Below are positions 6,291 through 13,863 of a stretch of DNA of 15,895 nt, piece after piece (within the stretch, counting starts at the first letter, position 1; every line of letters begins with the position of its first letter). The DNA lies in contig CAZUZA010000032.1 in the NCBI GenBank assembly GCA_964624875.1, positions 1 through 15,895 on the forward strand, read 5' to 3'. This DNA is from Atopostipes sp964624875 (GTDB taxonomy: Bacteria; Bacillota; Bacilli; Lactobacillales; Carnobacteriaceae_A). Below the pieces are notes generated by a model. It ran no database searches, was not told where the DNA came from, and was given only the letters and a program-made list of their open reading frames with translations. The translations under genes and the position numbers were made by a program.

Positions 6291-6596
6291 TTATTGTTCG
6301 CCTCGCAAATCATTTTCGATAGCTGTAATAGTTTCGTTTAATTCTCTTTGACGTTTACCTAATGCAATACGCTCTTTTTCAATTTCTTCAGCTGCTTCAA
6401 AGTAAGAAGCCTTGAAATCTTGTTTTAAATTTTCTGCGCTGCGTTGAACAGAGTCTTTTGTATCCGACGTTTTCTTTTTTATGTCATTACGTAGCTCTCG
6501 ACCTGACTTTGGTGTGAATAGCATGGTAACAACTGCTGTAACAATAGCAGAGCATAAAAATATGGATAAGTTATTTTTCTTCATTGATTCGTTCAC
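6291..6596 (-). CDS. ytxH: YtxH-like membrane-anchored protein
   Basis: A 101-residue small protein with one N-terminal membrane span (about residues 10-27) followed at once by FTPKSGRELRNDIKKK, the recognisable YtxH-family motif. A charged helical or coiled-coil tail extends to the end. YtxH proteins are small stress-associated proteins in Firmicutes and the molecular role is not established. It follows the YtxG-like gene by 12 bp, matching the ytxG-ytxH pairing of Bacillus. The start is either GTG at 6596 or ATG at 6584. Neither has a strong ribosome binding site, so translation may be coupled to the gene before it. The symbol rests on motif and neighbourhood. Confidence 0.8.
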   Translation of the reverse strand: MNESMKKNNLSIFLCSAIVTAVVTMLFTPKSGRELRNDIKKKTSDTKDSVQRSAENLKQDFKASYFEAAEEIEKERIALGKRQRELNETITAIENDLRGEQ

Positions 6597-6608
6597 TCAC
6601 TTTACTAT

Positions 6609-7052
6609 TTATTTTTTAAGACGTATTTTCTGTTTCCGTGCTGTTTTCTTAAAGGCACGTTTAAAGGTCTCATAAAGCTTCGGTCCATCTTCTTTAATTT
6701 CTTCTTTTAAATTATTCCCAATACCCGATGCATATTCTCCAGCATGACCTTGTAGATATCGAATAGACGTTTGGAATTTACCTTGTTCATTTGTAAAGTC
6801 TTCAAAGTGTGTTGCTTTCACTTCAATGTCCGCTTGAACGAGCTCAACTCGTTGATTTAATTGCTCGACACGACTCGTTAAATGTTCTGCTTCTCGATTA
6901 AAGTATTCTATTTTCTGGTTCACAACTTCGTTTGTTTCTTTCAGTTGCTCAATAGTGGGTTTAATATTTTTAAGGGTAACGGCAACAGCTACAATAATTA
7001 GAAGAATCGAAAGTACAACAATTGCGATAGCAATAATCGTTCCAGTACTCAT
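6609..7052 (-). CDS. ytxG: DUF948 (YtxG-like) membrane protein
   Basis: A 147-residue protein with an N-terminal membrane span (about 4-27), then a long heptad-rich helix (about 33-85), and a basic C-terminus (KRAFKKTARKQKIRLKK). This is the layout of DUF948/YtxG proteins, found next to ytxH in Bacillus as general-stress genes of unknown mechanism. The ATG at 7052 has TGAGGAT about 6 nt upstream. It is the first gene of a two-gene minus-strand operon. The 184-bp divergent region shared with the EIIA gene contains no promoter I can call with confidence for either side. Confidence 0.8.
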   Translation of the reverse strand: MSTGTIIAIAIVVLSILLIIVAVAVTLKNIKPTIEQLKETNEVVNQKIEYFNREAEHLTSRVEQLNQRVELVQADIEVKATHFEDFTNEQGKFQTSIRYLQGHAGEYASGIGNNLKEEIKEDGPKLYETFKRAFKKTARKQKIRLKK

Positions 7053-7167
7053 AATTTATCCTCATTTCTTTTCAAAATTTCATTATGATTCTTAATTCAT
7101 TGAATATTATGCTAAAATTAATTTAACCTTAGTATAACAATAACAAAAAAAGTAAAATACATAAAAT

Positions 7168-7192
7168 AAAATGCCGTATAAAACGACATTTT
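7168..7192 (+). repeat. Short inverted repeat before the EIIA gene
   Basis: AAAATG, one mismatched base, then CGT, a 5-nt loop, ACG, a mismatched base and CATTTT: a 10-bp stem with one C-A mismatch. It lies 45 bp before the EIIA start. It could be a leader hairpin or an operator; nothing decides. Confidence 0.45.
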
Positions 7193-7236
7193 AACTGTAA
7201 GCAGACAATATATCATTTTAAAAAGGGGTCTTAAAT

Positions 7237-7749
7237 ATGTCGGAAAATGGGATGCAAGATCAAGATAGTAATATTACGAATATGTGGGGTTTACAAATAT
7301 CCGCTGTAGTGGATGGTAAAGTCGTGAACATAGAAGAGTTAGAGGATCAAATCTTTGCGCAGAAGATGATTGGAGATGGATATGGTATACATCCAACCAG
7401 TCAAACTGTTTATGCACCATGTGATTGTAAAGTTGAACAAATATCCCCAACGAAACATGCTGTTTATTTATCGATAGCGGAAAATCTAAAACTATTAATT
7501 CATATTGGTATTGATACGATTGAATTAAAGGGTGAAGGTTTTGAGTCGACTATTGAGACGGGAATGGTTATTGAAAAGGGGCAGCCACTAATTACTTTTG
7601 ATCAAAAGCTGATTGAAGCAGAAGGGTTGAATCCTGTAATTGCAGTGATTGTTTTAAATGGATCAGGCCAAGAGCTGACGTTAGACGTCTTTCCAACAGA
7701 TAATGCCAAAGCAAAAGAGACAATTGCAATGGCCATTAATAAGTCCTAA
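7237..7749 (+). CDS. crr: Stand-alone PTS EIIA component, glucose type
   Basis: A 170-residue EIIA-Glc-fold protein that accepts phosphate from HPr and passes it to a PTS permease. VYAPCDCKVEQI (58-69) and KHAVYL (73-78, His74) match the family, and LLIHIGIDTIELKGEGF (87-103) carries the phosphorylated histidine (His89). No EIIB or EIIC domain is attached, so it must serve a permease encoded elsewhere; this solo form resembles crr/YpqE types. AAAAGGGG about 10 nt before the ATG is the ribosome binding site. It sits between ytxG and walR, a position I do not associate with this gene. I find no clear terminator after it, so some read-through into walR is possible. Confidence 0.88.
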   Translation: MSENGMQDQDSNITNMWGLQISAVVDGKVVNIEELEDQIFAQKMIGDGYGIHPTSQTVYAPCDCKVEQISPTKHAVYLSIAENLKLLIHIGIDTIELKGEGFESTIETGMVIEKGQPLITFDQKLIEAEGLNPVIAVIVLNGSGQELTLDVFPTDNAKAKETIAMAINKS

Positions 7750-7834
7750 TTGACAAAAATCGTAACGTCTAAAAGAGCTATCGTAAATCGCCTTGGAACA
7801 GCATTTATAGGCCTTTATTGGTGAAAACGCTTAA

Positions 7835-7863
7835 TTGCAATGGCTTTTTTCATGTGTTATAAT
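7835..7863 (+). promoter_or_regulatory. Predicted walR operon promoter
   Basis: A -35 TTGCAA (7835-7840), a 17-bp spacer and a perfect -10 TATAAT (7858-7863). It would start transcription near 7870, about 68 nt before walR. A half-good cre-like sequence, TGAAAACGCTTAAT at 7822-7835, touches the -35. Confidence 0.75.
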
Positions 7864-7937
7864 TTATTGATGAATAATGGAAGCTTCAGGTTTAATTTAC
7901 GACAGAATATAGTCTTTTAAAATTGAGGAGACACGAT

Positions 7938-8651
7938 ATGAAGAAAATATTAGTAGTTGATGATGAAAAACCAATTTCGGATATTATTAAGTTTAATCTA
8001 GAGAAAGAAGGATATGAAGTAGTTACAGCTTTCGATGGTGAAGAAGCGATCGAAAAGGTGGAAGCCGAAAATCCTGATTTAATAGTTCTAGATGTCATGT
8101 TACCAAAAAAAGATGGCTTAGAGGTTGTACGTGAAGTTAGAAAAACACATAGTATGCCTATCATTATGGTTACAGCAAAAGAAACTGAAATCGATAAAGT
8201 TCTAGGGTTAGAATTAGGGGCAGATGACTATGTAACGAAGCCATTTTCGAATCGCGAATTAGTTGCGCGTGTGAAGGCAAACTTACGTCGTCAGACAGCT
8301 ACACAAACTCAAGAAACGGCCGAAAAAGAAACCAATGATCTACAAGTAGGCGAGTTGGTTATCCATCCAGATGCTTATTATGTAACGAAAAAAGGTGCAA
8401 CGATTGATTTAACGCATCGTGAATTTGAACTGCTATTCTACTTAGCGCGTCATGTAGGTCAAGTAATGACAAGAGAACATTTACTTGAAGAGGTTTGGGA
8501 CTTTGACTATTTAGGCGATGTTCGTACAGTTGATGTGACGATTCGTCGTTTACGCGAAAAAGTAGAAGATAATCCAAGTCACCCGGGTTATATCATTACA
8601 CGCCGTGGTGTAGGTTATTATCTAAGGAATCCAGATAAAATGGAGCACTAA
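7938..8651 (+). CDS. walR: Two-component response regulator WalR (YycF)
   Basis: WalR is the usually essential OmpR-type regulator of wall hydrolase genes. The 237 residues hold a receiver domain (1-120) with the acidic pocket VVDDE (6-10), phospho-acceptor Asp52 in LDVMLPKKDG, MVTAKE and the conserved Lys of TKPF. The winged-helix DNA-binding domain follows from about 135, with LTHREFELLFYLA and the recognition-helix region DVTIRRLREKVE. I chose ATG at 7938 because TGAGGAG (7924-7930) lies 7 nt before it; an upstream TTG would overlap that site. It is the first gene of walRKHIJ, with a good promoter upstream and walK 3 bp downstream. Confidence 0.98.
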   Translation: MKKILVVDDEKPISDIIKFNLEKEGYEVVTAFDGEEAIEKVEAENPDLIVLDVMLPKKDGLEVVREVRKTHSMPIIMVTAKETEIDKVLGLELGADDYVTKPFSNRELVARVKANLRRQTATQTQETAEKETNDLQVGELVIHPDAYYVTKKGATIDLTHREFELLFYLARHVGQVMTREHLLEEVWDFDYLGDVRTVDVTIRRLREKVEDNPSHPGYIITRRGVGYYLRNPDKMEH

Positions 8652-8654
8652 GTT

Positions 8655-10523
8655 ATGAAAAAGATACGATTACATGAAACAATAAATGCAAAAATTGTAT
8701 TTATTATCGTTATGGTTATTATATTCGCCCTGCAGCTTATCGGGGCGAATTTTATTACTCAGACTGAGAGACAATTAGTCACAAACTTTCAAGAAAACCA
8801 ACAACTCCAAATGAATTTTTTAGAAAATTCTGTCCAGCCTTTTTTGCACATGCATGATAATCCTGATGCGGGCTCGGAAGAAGTGAATCCGATCTCTGAG
8901 ATAGACACCTTAATTACGGATTTCTCAGGGACAGCCGTCACAGGTATTTCAGTCGTAGATTCGGAATTTGTTGTACTTGGAAATAGTGACAGTACCCAAC
9001 AAGTAACAGTCGGTCAGCTATTGAATGATGCTGATGTGCGAACAGCTGTCTTACAAGGAACACCCAATGCTCGACAAACAATTAATCCTTCAACAAACGC
9101 TCGTAGATGGCGAATGGTTGAACCGATTTACTCTCCAACTGAAACACAGGAAGTAATCGGTGCTCTTATTATGGAAAGTAATATTGAAACCATTTATGAC
9201 CAGATTACAGATATCACCTTGATTTTCCTTCGCGCCTCTTTTATTGCCATTATCCTTTCTTCTGTATTAGCAAACATGGTTTCTAGAGCTCTAACTGAAC
9301 CTATTCGTGAAATGCAAACCAAAGCAAAAGCTATTGCTGAAGGGGATTACTCTGGAGAAATAAAGGTTTATGGTAATGATGAGTTAGGACTATTAGCTCA
9401 AAATATTAATTCTCTTTCAAATGAAGTTGAAATCGGACAACAGCGTATAGAGGCTGAACGACGCCGATTGGATAGTGTTTTAAGTAATATGTCCGAAGGC
9501 GTTATAGCGACAAACCGTCGTGGAAAAATAGATATTGTCAATAATATGGCAGCTAAGATGCTTCACTCTCCAAGCGAATGGATTACAGGTAAGAATTTAT
9601 TAACCGTATTAAATATTGAAGAAAAATACAGTCTTCGTGATTTAATTGAACGGAATGAAGGAATATTAATAGATTATAATATGCTTGACACATCTTCTAT
9701 TTTCCGTGCATCTTTTTCTATGATTCAATCCGACTCTGGCTATATTAGTGGGGTTGTCTGCGTATTAAGAGACGTTACAGAAGAAGAACAAATTGAAGAA
9801 GAGCGAAAACAATTTGTATCCAATGTTTCACATGAACTAAGAACACCTCTAACCAGTATGCGTAGTTACATTGAAGCCTTAATTGATGGTGCTTGGAAAG
9901 ATGAAGAGTTAGCGCCTCGATTTTTAGATGTTGCACAGTCTGAAACGGATCGAATGATTCGAATGATTCAAGACTTGCTTCACTTATCACGTATTGATTC
10001 TGGTAAAAGTGATTTAAATAAAGAACTAATCGATTTAACAGCTCTCTTTACGCAAGTGCTAAATCGTTTTGATATGTTACTAGATTCTGAAGAATATCGA
10101 GACAATAACTATTCGATTTCACGAGATGTCACAGAAGAAGCTGTTTTTGTCGATATTGATCCCGATCGTATTGTACAAGTGCTAGATAACGTGATGAATA
10201 ATGCGATTAAGTATTCGCCTGATGGTGGAACGATTACGACTAAAATGGATGTTAAAATAGACCATGTCATGCTTTCAATTAAGGATGAGGGCTTAGGTAT
10301 ACCGGAAGAGGATTTAGAGTCTATATTCGAAAGATTCTACCGTGTAGACCGTGCTCGTTCAAGGGCAATGGGTGGTTCTGGACTTGGATTAGCCATTAGT
10401 CGTGAAGTTATCGAACAACATAACGGACGAATTTGGGCAGAGAGTGTTGAAAGAAAAGGAACAACGTTTTATATCACTCTTCCTTATATTCCATATGAAG
10501 AGGAGGAATGGGGATGGGATTAA
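8655..10523 (+). CDS. walK: Sensor histidine kinase WalK (YycG)
   Basis: This membrane kinase senses the state of the wall and phosphorylates WalR. Its 622 residues show a first membrane span (about 13-32), an extracellular sensor of about 150 residues, a second span (about 187-209), HAMP (about 210-262), PAS (about 268-375), and the dimerisation helix with phospho-acceptor His393 in FVSNVSHELRTPL. The ATPase domain has an N-box NVMNNAIKYSPDGG, DEGLGIP (544-550) and GGSGLGLAISREV (573-585). The large two-span sensor is the Bacillus/Enterococcus type, not the single-span streptococcal form. Its ribosome binding site GGAG lies in the end of walR. Its last codons overlap walH. Confidence 0.98.
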   Translation: MKKIRLHETINAKIVFIIVMVIIFALQLIGANFITQTERQLVTNFQENQQLQMNFLENSVQPFLHMHDNPDAGSEEVNPISEIDTLITDFSGTAVTGISVVDSEFVVLGNSDSTQQVTVGQLLNDADVRTAVLQGTPNARQTINPSTNARRWRMVEPIYSPTETQEVIGALIMESNIETIYDQITDITLIFLRASFIAIILSSVLANMVSRALTEPIREMQTKAKAIAEGDYSGEIKVYGNDELGLLAQNINSLSNEVEIGQQRIEAERRRLDSVLSNMSEGVIATNRRGKIDIVNNMAAKMLHSPSEWITGKNLLTVLNIEEKYSLRDLIERNEGILIDYNMLDTSSIFRASFSMIQSDSGYISGVVCVLRDVTEEEQIEEERKQFVSNVSHELRTPLTSMRSYIEALIDGAWKDEELAPRFLDVAQSETDRMIRMIQDLLHLSRIDSGKSDLNKELIDLTALFTQVLNRFDMLLDSEEYRDNNYSISRDVTEEAVFVDIDPDRIVQVLDNVMNNAIKYSPDGGTITTKMDVKIDHVMLSIKDEGLGIPEEDLESIFERFYRVDRARSRAMGGSGLGLAISREVIEQHNGRIWAESVERKGTTFYITLPYIPYEEEEWGWD

Positions 10524-11866
10524 CTAGAGATCGCGCACGAAACATTTTTCTAGCTGTGCTCGTTATTTTAAGTTTTTATTTATCATATCGTCTATGGACA
10601 GCAGGTCGTGAAATAGGGACAGAAGATATTCCAACGGGACAGATTACCCGAACAAATGTCTCCTTAACATCACACTCACCAAGCGATACGTTTCGACCAC
10701 CATTGGTTGCCTTACATGGATTAAATCCTTTGAGACCAACTTTAGTGAGTCATACTTATTCCTTAAGAACTTTAATTGATCAAGAGTATTCTAAAAGAAA
10801 TTTAGACCAAATCGTTCGATCAGATACGATGTCAAATTCTGAGTATTTGAATGATTTACAATCAGGTAGTTGGCTTGAATTTGTTTACTATGAGGAAATG
10901 CCACTAGGTATGTTTGAACAGAAGTTTGCTGAAATATCCCGAGATTATACCAATGCATTTTTCAACCGTATCTTAATTGATATTGATAATAGAGATTTTG
11001 TTAATTTCTACCATACAGAAACAGAAGAGTTATATGTTGCTTCTGTGCTAGCAGGGGAAGAAATTGAAATATCTCCATTTTTAAATCAAGAAAATTTAAA
11101 CTATGCGGATGCTTTCCCAACGCTGATGACAGATAATATTATTTATTTACCATCAGACACTGTAGATGTTTCTTATCGTAGCTTTGTCATTGATCAACTT
11201 TCAAGCTCAGTCTATATTAATAGTTTCTTCCCCGATACATCATTAGTGGACGTTCGTTCAACGGATACGACCACTCGTTATATTGATTTAACGAAAGAAG
11301 TAACGATTAATAATGTGACCAATCGCTTATCTTTTGTTCGCCAAATTTCAGACCCGGGTGAATTAGAGCCGGCGAGCCGTTATACAAGAAGTTTCGACCA
11401 GATCAATCGTTTTGAGAATTGGGCTGAAAGCTTTATCTTATCTTCGTATGACCGTGAAACAGAAACGATTGCCTTTAGGCGCGAAATTTCAGGTTATCCT
11501 GTATTTAGTACACAAGACAATGAAGCCGTCTCTACGATCCAATTGGTGGAAACGGGTGTAACCAATTTAGACTTAGCCTTACGATTTATTAGTACACCCA
11601 TTACGCTTCTGGATATAGATGAGACAGAAACAACGCGAACAGTCACATCGGGTAGCGAAGTCATTGAAATGCTGAGAAGAATGGGGAATGGCGAACTTCT
11701 CTATCGTATTGATAACATTGTCTTAGGTTATACGTGGGAAGAAAGTGACGAAGATAGTCAAGTTGTGAATTTCATTCCTGAATGGTACGTCATGGTGGAC
11801 GGAACTTGGGTAAGTTATGAAAGTTTACTAGAGTTACATGAGGAGGATGTTACTTATGGACTTTAA
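10514..11866 (+). CDS. walH: WalRK regulator WalH (YycH)
   Basis: WalH is a membrane-anchored extracellular protein that, with WalI, contacts WalK and adjusts its activity. The 450-residue protein has one N-terminal span (about 10-27, IFLAVLVILSFYLSYRLW) and a large outside part with no enzyme motif, as in the YycH family. The ATG at 10514 is preferred over the one at 10508 because AGGAGG (10501-10506) is 7 nt before the former and only 1 nt before the latter. It overlaps walK by 10 bp and walI by 11 bp, which implies translational coupling across the three membrane partners. Confidence 0.93.
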   Translation: MGLTRDRARNIFLAVLVILSFYLSYRLWTAGREIGTEDIPTGQITRTNVSLTSHSPSDTFRPPLVALHGLNPLRPTLVSHTYSLRTLIDQEYSKRNLDQIVRSDTMSNSEYLNDLQSGSWLEFVYYEEMPLGMFEQKFAEISRDYTNAFFNRILIDIDNRDFVNFYHTETEELYVASVLAGEEIEISPFLNQENLNYADAFPTLMTDNIIYLPSDTVDVSYRSFVIDQLSSSVYINSFFPDTSLVDVRSTDTTTRYIDLTKEVTINNVTNRLSFVRQISDPGELEPASRYTRSFDQINRFENWAESFILSSYDRETETIAFRREISGYPVFSTQDNEAVSTIQLVETGVTNLDLALRFISTPITLLDIDETETTRTVTSGSEVIEMLRRMGNGELLYRIDNIVLGYTWEESDEDSQVVNFIPEWYVMVDGTWVSYESLLELHEEDVTYGL

Positions 11867-12767
11867 ACGAACTGTTCGAATTTTTATGTTAGCCTTTGGG
11901 TTACTAAACTTATATTTAATTAATGGGATCGTTGAGCGTGAAGATATTCAAAACATTAGCTCACACCCAGCAGACAGCAGTGTCATCGGCAGCATGTCTT
12001 CTTCGAATATTGAGATACCAGAAGACTTATCAGAAGCGGGCTTGGATGAAACAAGCGTTTACTCCTTACAAATTAACGCACATGATTATCTGGAACAAGA
12101 AATAGAAAATTCAGAACTTCATCGAGGCACATTGAATGAAGAAGGTGTTTACTATACAAGCTTCCCGTCGAATCCAATCGATTTAGAGGGGAACCCAACA
12201 GATGGGTATACAAATGCAGACTTTGAAGCGATACAGTCTTTCGTTTTATCTGAAGAAGTGATGCTAGGTAAAGAATATACCTTCAATCGTTTTGATCAAG
12301 AAGGAAATCGGTTCTTATTTTATCAAGAAGTCGATGATATCCCGATTGCCGATGGAACAAGTGAAATCTCGTTATTTGTAAATACAGAAGGAGATGTCAT
12401 TTCCTATCAACAAACTTATGCAGGTCCAGCTACACGCCAAGGGGTCTCCCTTACAATGATTAGTGGAACCAGGGCAATTGAAATCTTGTTTTTAAACAAT
12501 GAAATTCGCCAAGGTTCAAAAGTAGAATTACCTATTTTAAGCTATCGTAGAGCCTTGCATTTAGAAGATTTAAGCATGTACAGTCCTTTTTGGAATGTCG
12601 TCGTGGAATATGCATCAGAAAGGAATACCTTCCGTGTCGATGCAGTAAATGGTACAATAATCAGGCAGTCTTCGCCTGTGGCACCAACCCCGGAAGAAAA
12701 TCCGGATGAAGAAGACGAAGAAGTAGCAGAATTAGAAGAAGACGTAGAAGAAAACACAGAATCATAA
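11856..12767 (+). CDS. walI: WalRK regulator WalI (YycI)
   Basis: The partner of WalH: a single-span membrane protein (span about 8-24, RIFMLAFGLLNLYLIN) with an extracellular YycI-type domain. It has 303 residues from ATG 11856, which has AGGAGG (11841-11846) 9 nt upstream inside walH. The end is unusual: after APTPEENP comes a strongly acidic Asp/Glu-rich tail (about residues 277-303) that does not look like part of the fold. YycI proteins are usually somewhat shorter, so the tail may be a lineage-specific addition. Its position third in wal, overlapping walH, supports the call more than the sequence alone does. Confidence 0.9.
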   Translation: MDFKRTVRIFMLAFGLLNLYLINGIVEREDIQNISSHPADSSVIGSMSSSNIEIPEDLSEAGLDETSVYSLQINAHDYLEQEIENSELHRGTLNEEGVYYTSFPSNPIDLEGNPTDGYTNADFEAIQSFVLSEEVMLGKEYTFNRFDQEGNRFLFYQEVDDIPIADGTSEISLFVNTEGDVISYQQTYAGPATRQGVSLTMISGTRAIEILFLNNEIRQGSKVELPILSYRRALHLEDLSMYSPFWNVVVEYASERNTFRVDAVNGTIIRQSSPVAPTPEENPDEEDEEVAELEEDVEENTES

Positions 12768-12807
12768 CTTCTTCGCAGAATATTAGTATGTTGGAAGGAT
12801 TTTATAA

Positions 12808-13638
12808 TTGAGTATATTAAGACAAGCAAACCAAAATGCAGCGAACGATTTACAAATCAGCATACTTGCCAGTGGAAGTTCAGGAAATGCGATATATGTT
12901 GAGTCAGAGAACACAAAACTACTCGTGGATTGTGGTTTGACTGGAAAAAAGACAGAAGGCCTCTTAAGACAAATTGACCGTCGACCGGAAGATTTAGACG
13001 CGATTTTAGTCAGCCATGAGCATTCCGATCACATTCATGGCGTCGGCGTCATGTCACGAAAATACGACCTCGACATTTATGCGAACGACAAAACATGGCA
13101 AGCCATGAGTAAAAAACTAGGAAAAATAAAGACAGAGCACAAGTACCTCTTTAATACGGATGAAACGATGACGATTGGGGACATAGATATCTTGAGCTTC
13201 GGCGTATCCCATGATGCGATTGATCCTCAGTTCTATACATTCCAAAAAAATAATAAGCAGTTTGTGATTTTGACGGATACAGGTTACGTAAGTGACCGCA
13301 TGCGTGATAGTCTAAAGAATGCGGATGCTTATTTAATCGAGAGTAATCATGATGTTTCAATGTTACGAATGGGGAAATACCCATGGCCATTGAAACAACG
13401 TATTTTGAGTGATAAAGGTCACCTTTCTAACGAAGATGGCGCACTAGCTTTAGCTGATTTAATTGGAAACAAAACAAAACGTGTGTATTTAGGGCATTTA
13501 AGTCGTGAGAATAACATGAAGGAAATTGCGCGAGATACAGCAAAAGAAATTTTAACTCGAAAAGATATGGGCGTAAATCATGACTTCTTCATCTATGATA
13601 CTGACCCTGATGAAGCACAACCACTTTTCCGACTATAA
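12808..13638 (+). CDS. walJ: Metallo-beta-lactamase-fold hydrolase WalJ (YycJ)
   Basis: A 276-residue cytoplasmic metal-dependent hydrolase of the YycJ/WalJ family; relatives are described as 5'-3' DNA exonucleases linked to mismatch repair. ILASGSSGNAIYVE (19-32) opens the fold. The metal motif is SHEHSDH (69-75, His70, His72, Asp74, His75), followed by LTDTGYVS with a bridging Asp and LGHLSREN with a C-terminal His. The start is TTG at 12808 because GGAAGGA (12793-12799) precedes it by 8 nt and no ATG is available before the conserved core. It follows walI by 40 bp and is probably the last gene of the operon. Confidence 0.94.
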   Translation: MSILRQANQNAANDLQISILASGSSGNAIYVESENTKLLVDCGLTGKKTEGLLRQIDRRPEDLDAILVSHEHSDHIHGVGVMSRKYDLDIYANDKTWQAMSKKLGKIKTEHKYLFNTDETMTIGDIDILSFGVSHDAIDPQFYTFQKNNKQFVILTDTGYVSDRMRDSLKNADAYLIESNHDVSMLRMGKYPWPLKQRILSDKGHLSNEDGALALADLIGNKTKRVYLGHLSRENNMKEIARDTAKEILTRKDMGVNHDFFIYDTDPDEAQPLFRL

Positions 13639-13653
13639 AATGACAAAAATCAA

Positions 13654-13703
13654 TGAAACGACCAATTTTCCTATGTGGAGAGTTGGTCGTTTCAGTATTT
13701 TTT
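13654..13703 (+). terminator. Terminator of the walRKHIJ operon
   Basis: A perfect 12-bp stem, TGAAACGACCAA (13654-13665) against TTGGTCGTTTCA (13683-13694), with some further pairing possible in the loop and a run of seven T residues from 13697. It should separate htrA from the wal transcript. Confidence 0.93.
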
Positions 13704-13749
13704 GCCGAATCGTGGTAAAATCTTAACAAGAAGTTACTATTTCTTTCAA

Positions 13750-13785
13750 ATTGTCTTCATAAAATAATGGGACAATATGATTGTC
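13750..13785 (+). promoter_or_regulatory. Operator-like repeats before htrA
   Basis: Three copies of a hexamer: ATTGTC at 13750-13755, its reverse GACAAT at 13771-13776, and ATTGTC at 13780-13785. The last two form a 15-bp palindrome with a 3-nt centre, and the first and third are exactly 30 bp apart in the same direction. The third copy overlaps a candidate -35. They do not match the WalR or streptococcal CiaR boxes as I know them, so the binding protein is unknown. Confidence 0.45.
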
Positions 13786-13808
13786 TGAGTATCTTATAGA
13801 AAGATAAT
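13781..13808 (+). promoter_or_regulatory. Candidate htrA promoter
   Basis: TTGTCT (13781-13786), a 16-bp spacer and GATAAT (13803-13808), about 55 bp before the htrA start. An alternative is an extended -10 TGGTAAAAT at 13713-13721 without a clear -35. Confidence 0.4.
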
Positions 13809-13863
13809 GCTTTACGAAAATAAAAGAAATAGAAAATATAAATCGGAGAGGATACAAATCGCT

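Noticed and set aside
7750..7834. A terminator after the EIIA gene
   Set aside because: I searched for a stem with a T-run and found only 4-bp possibilities; none is supportable.
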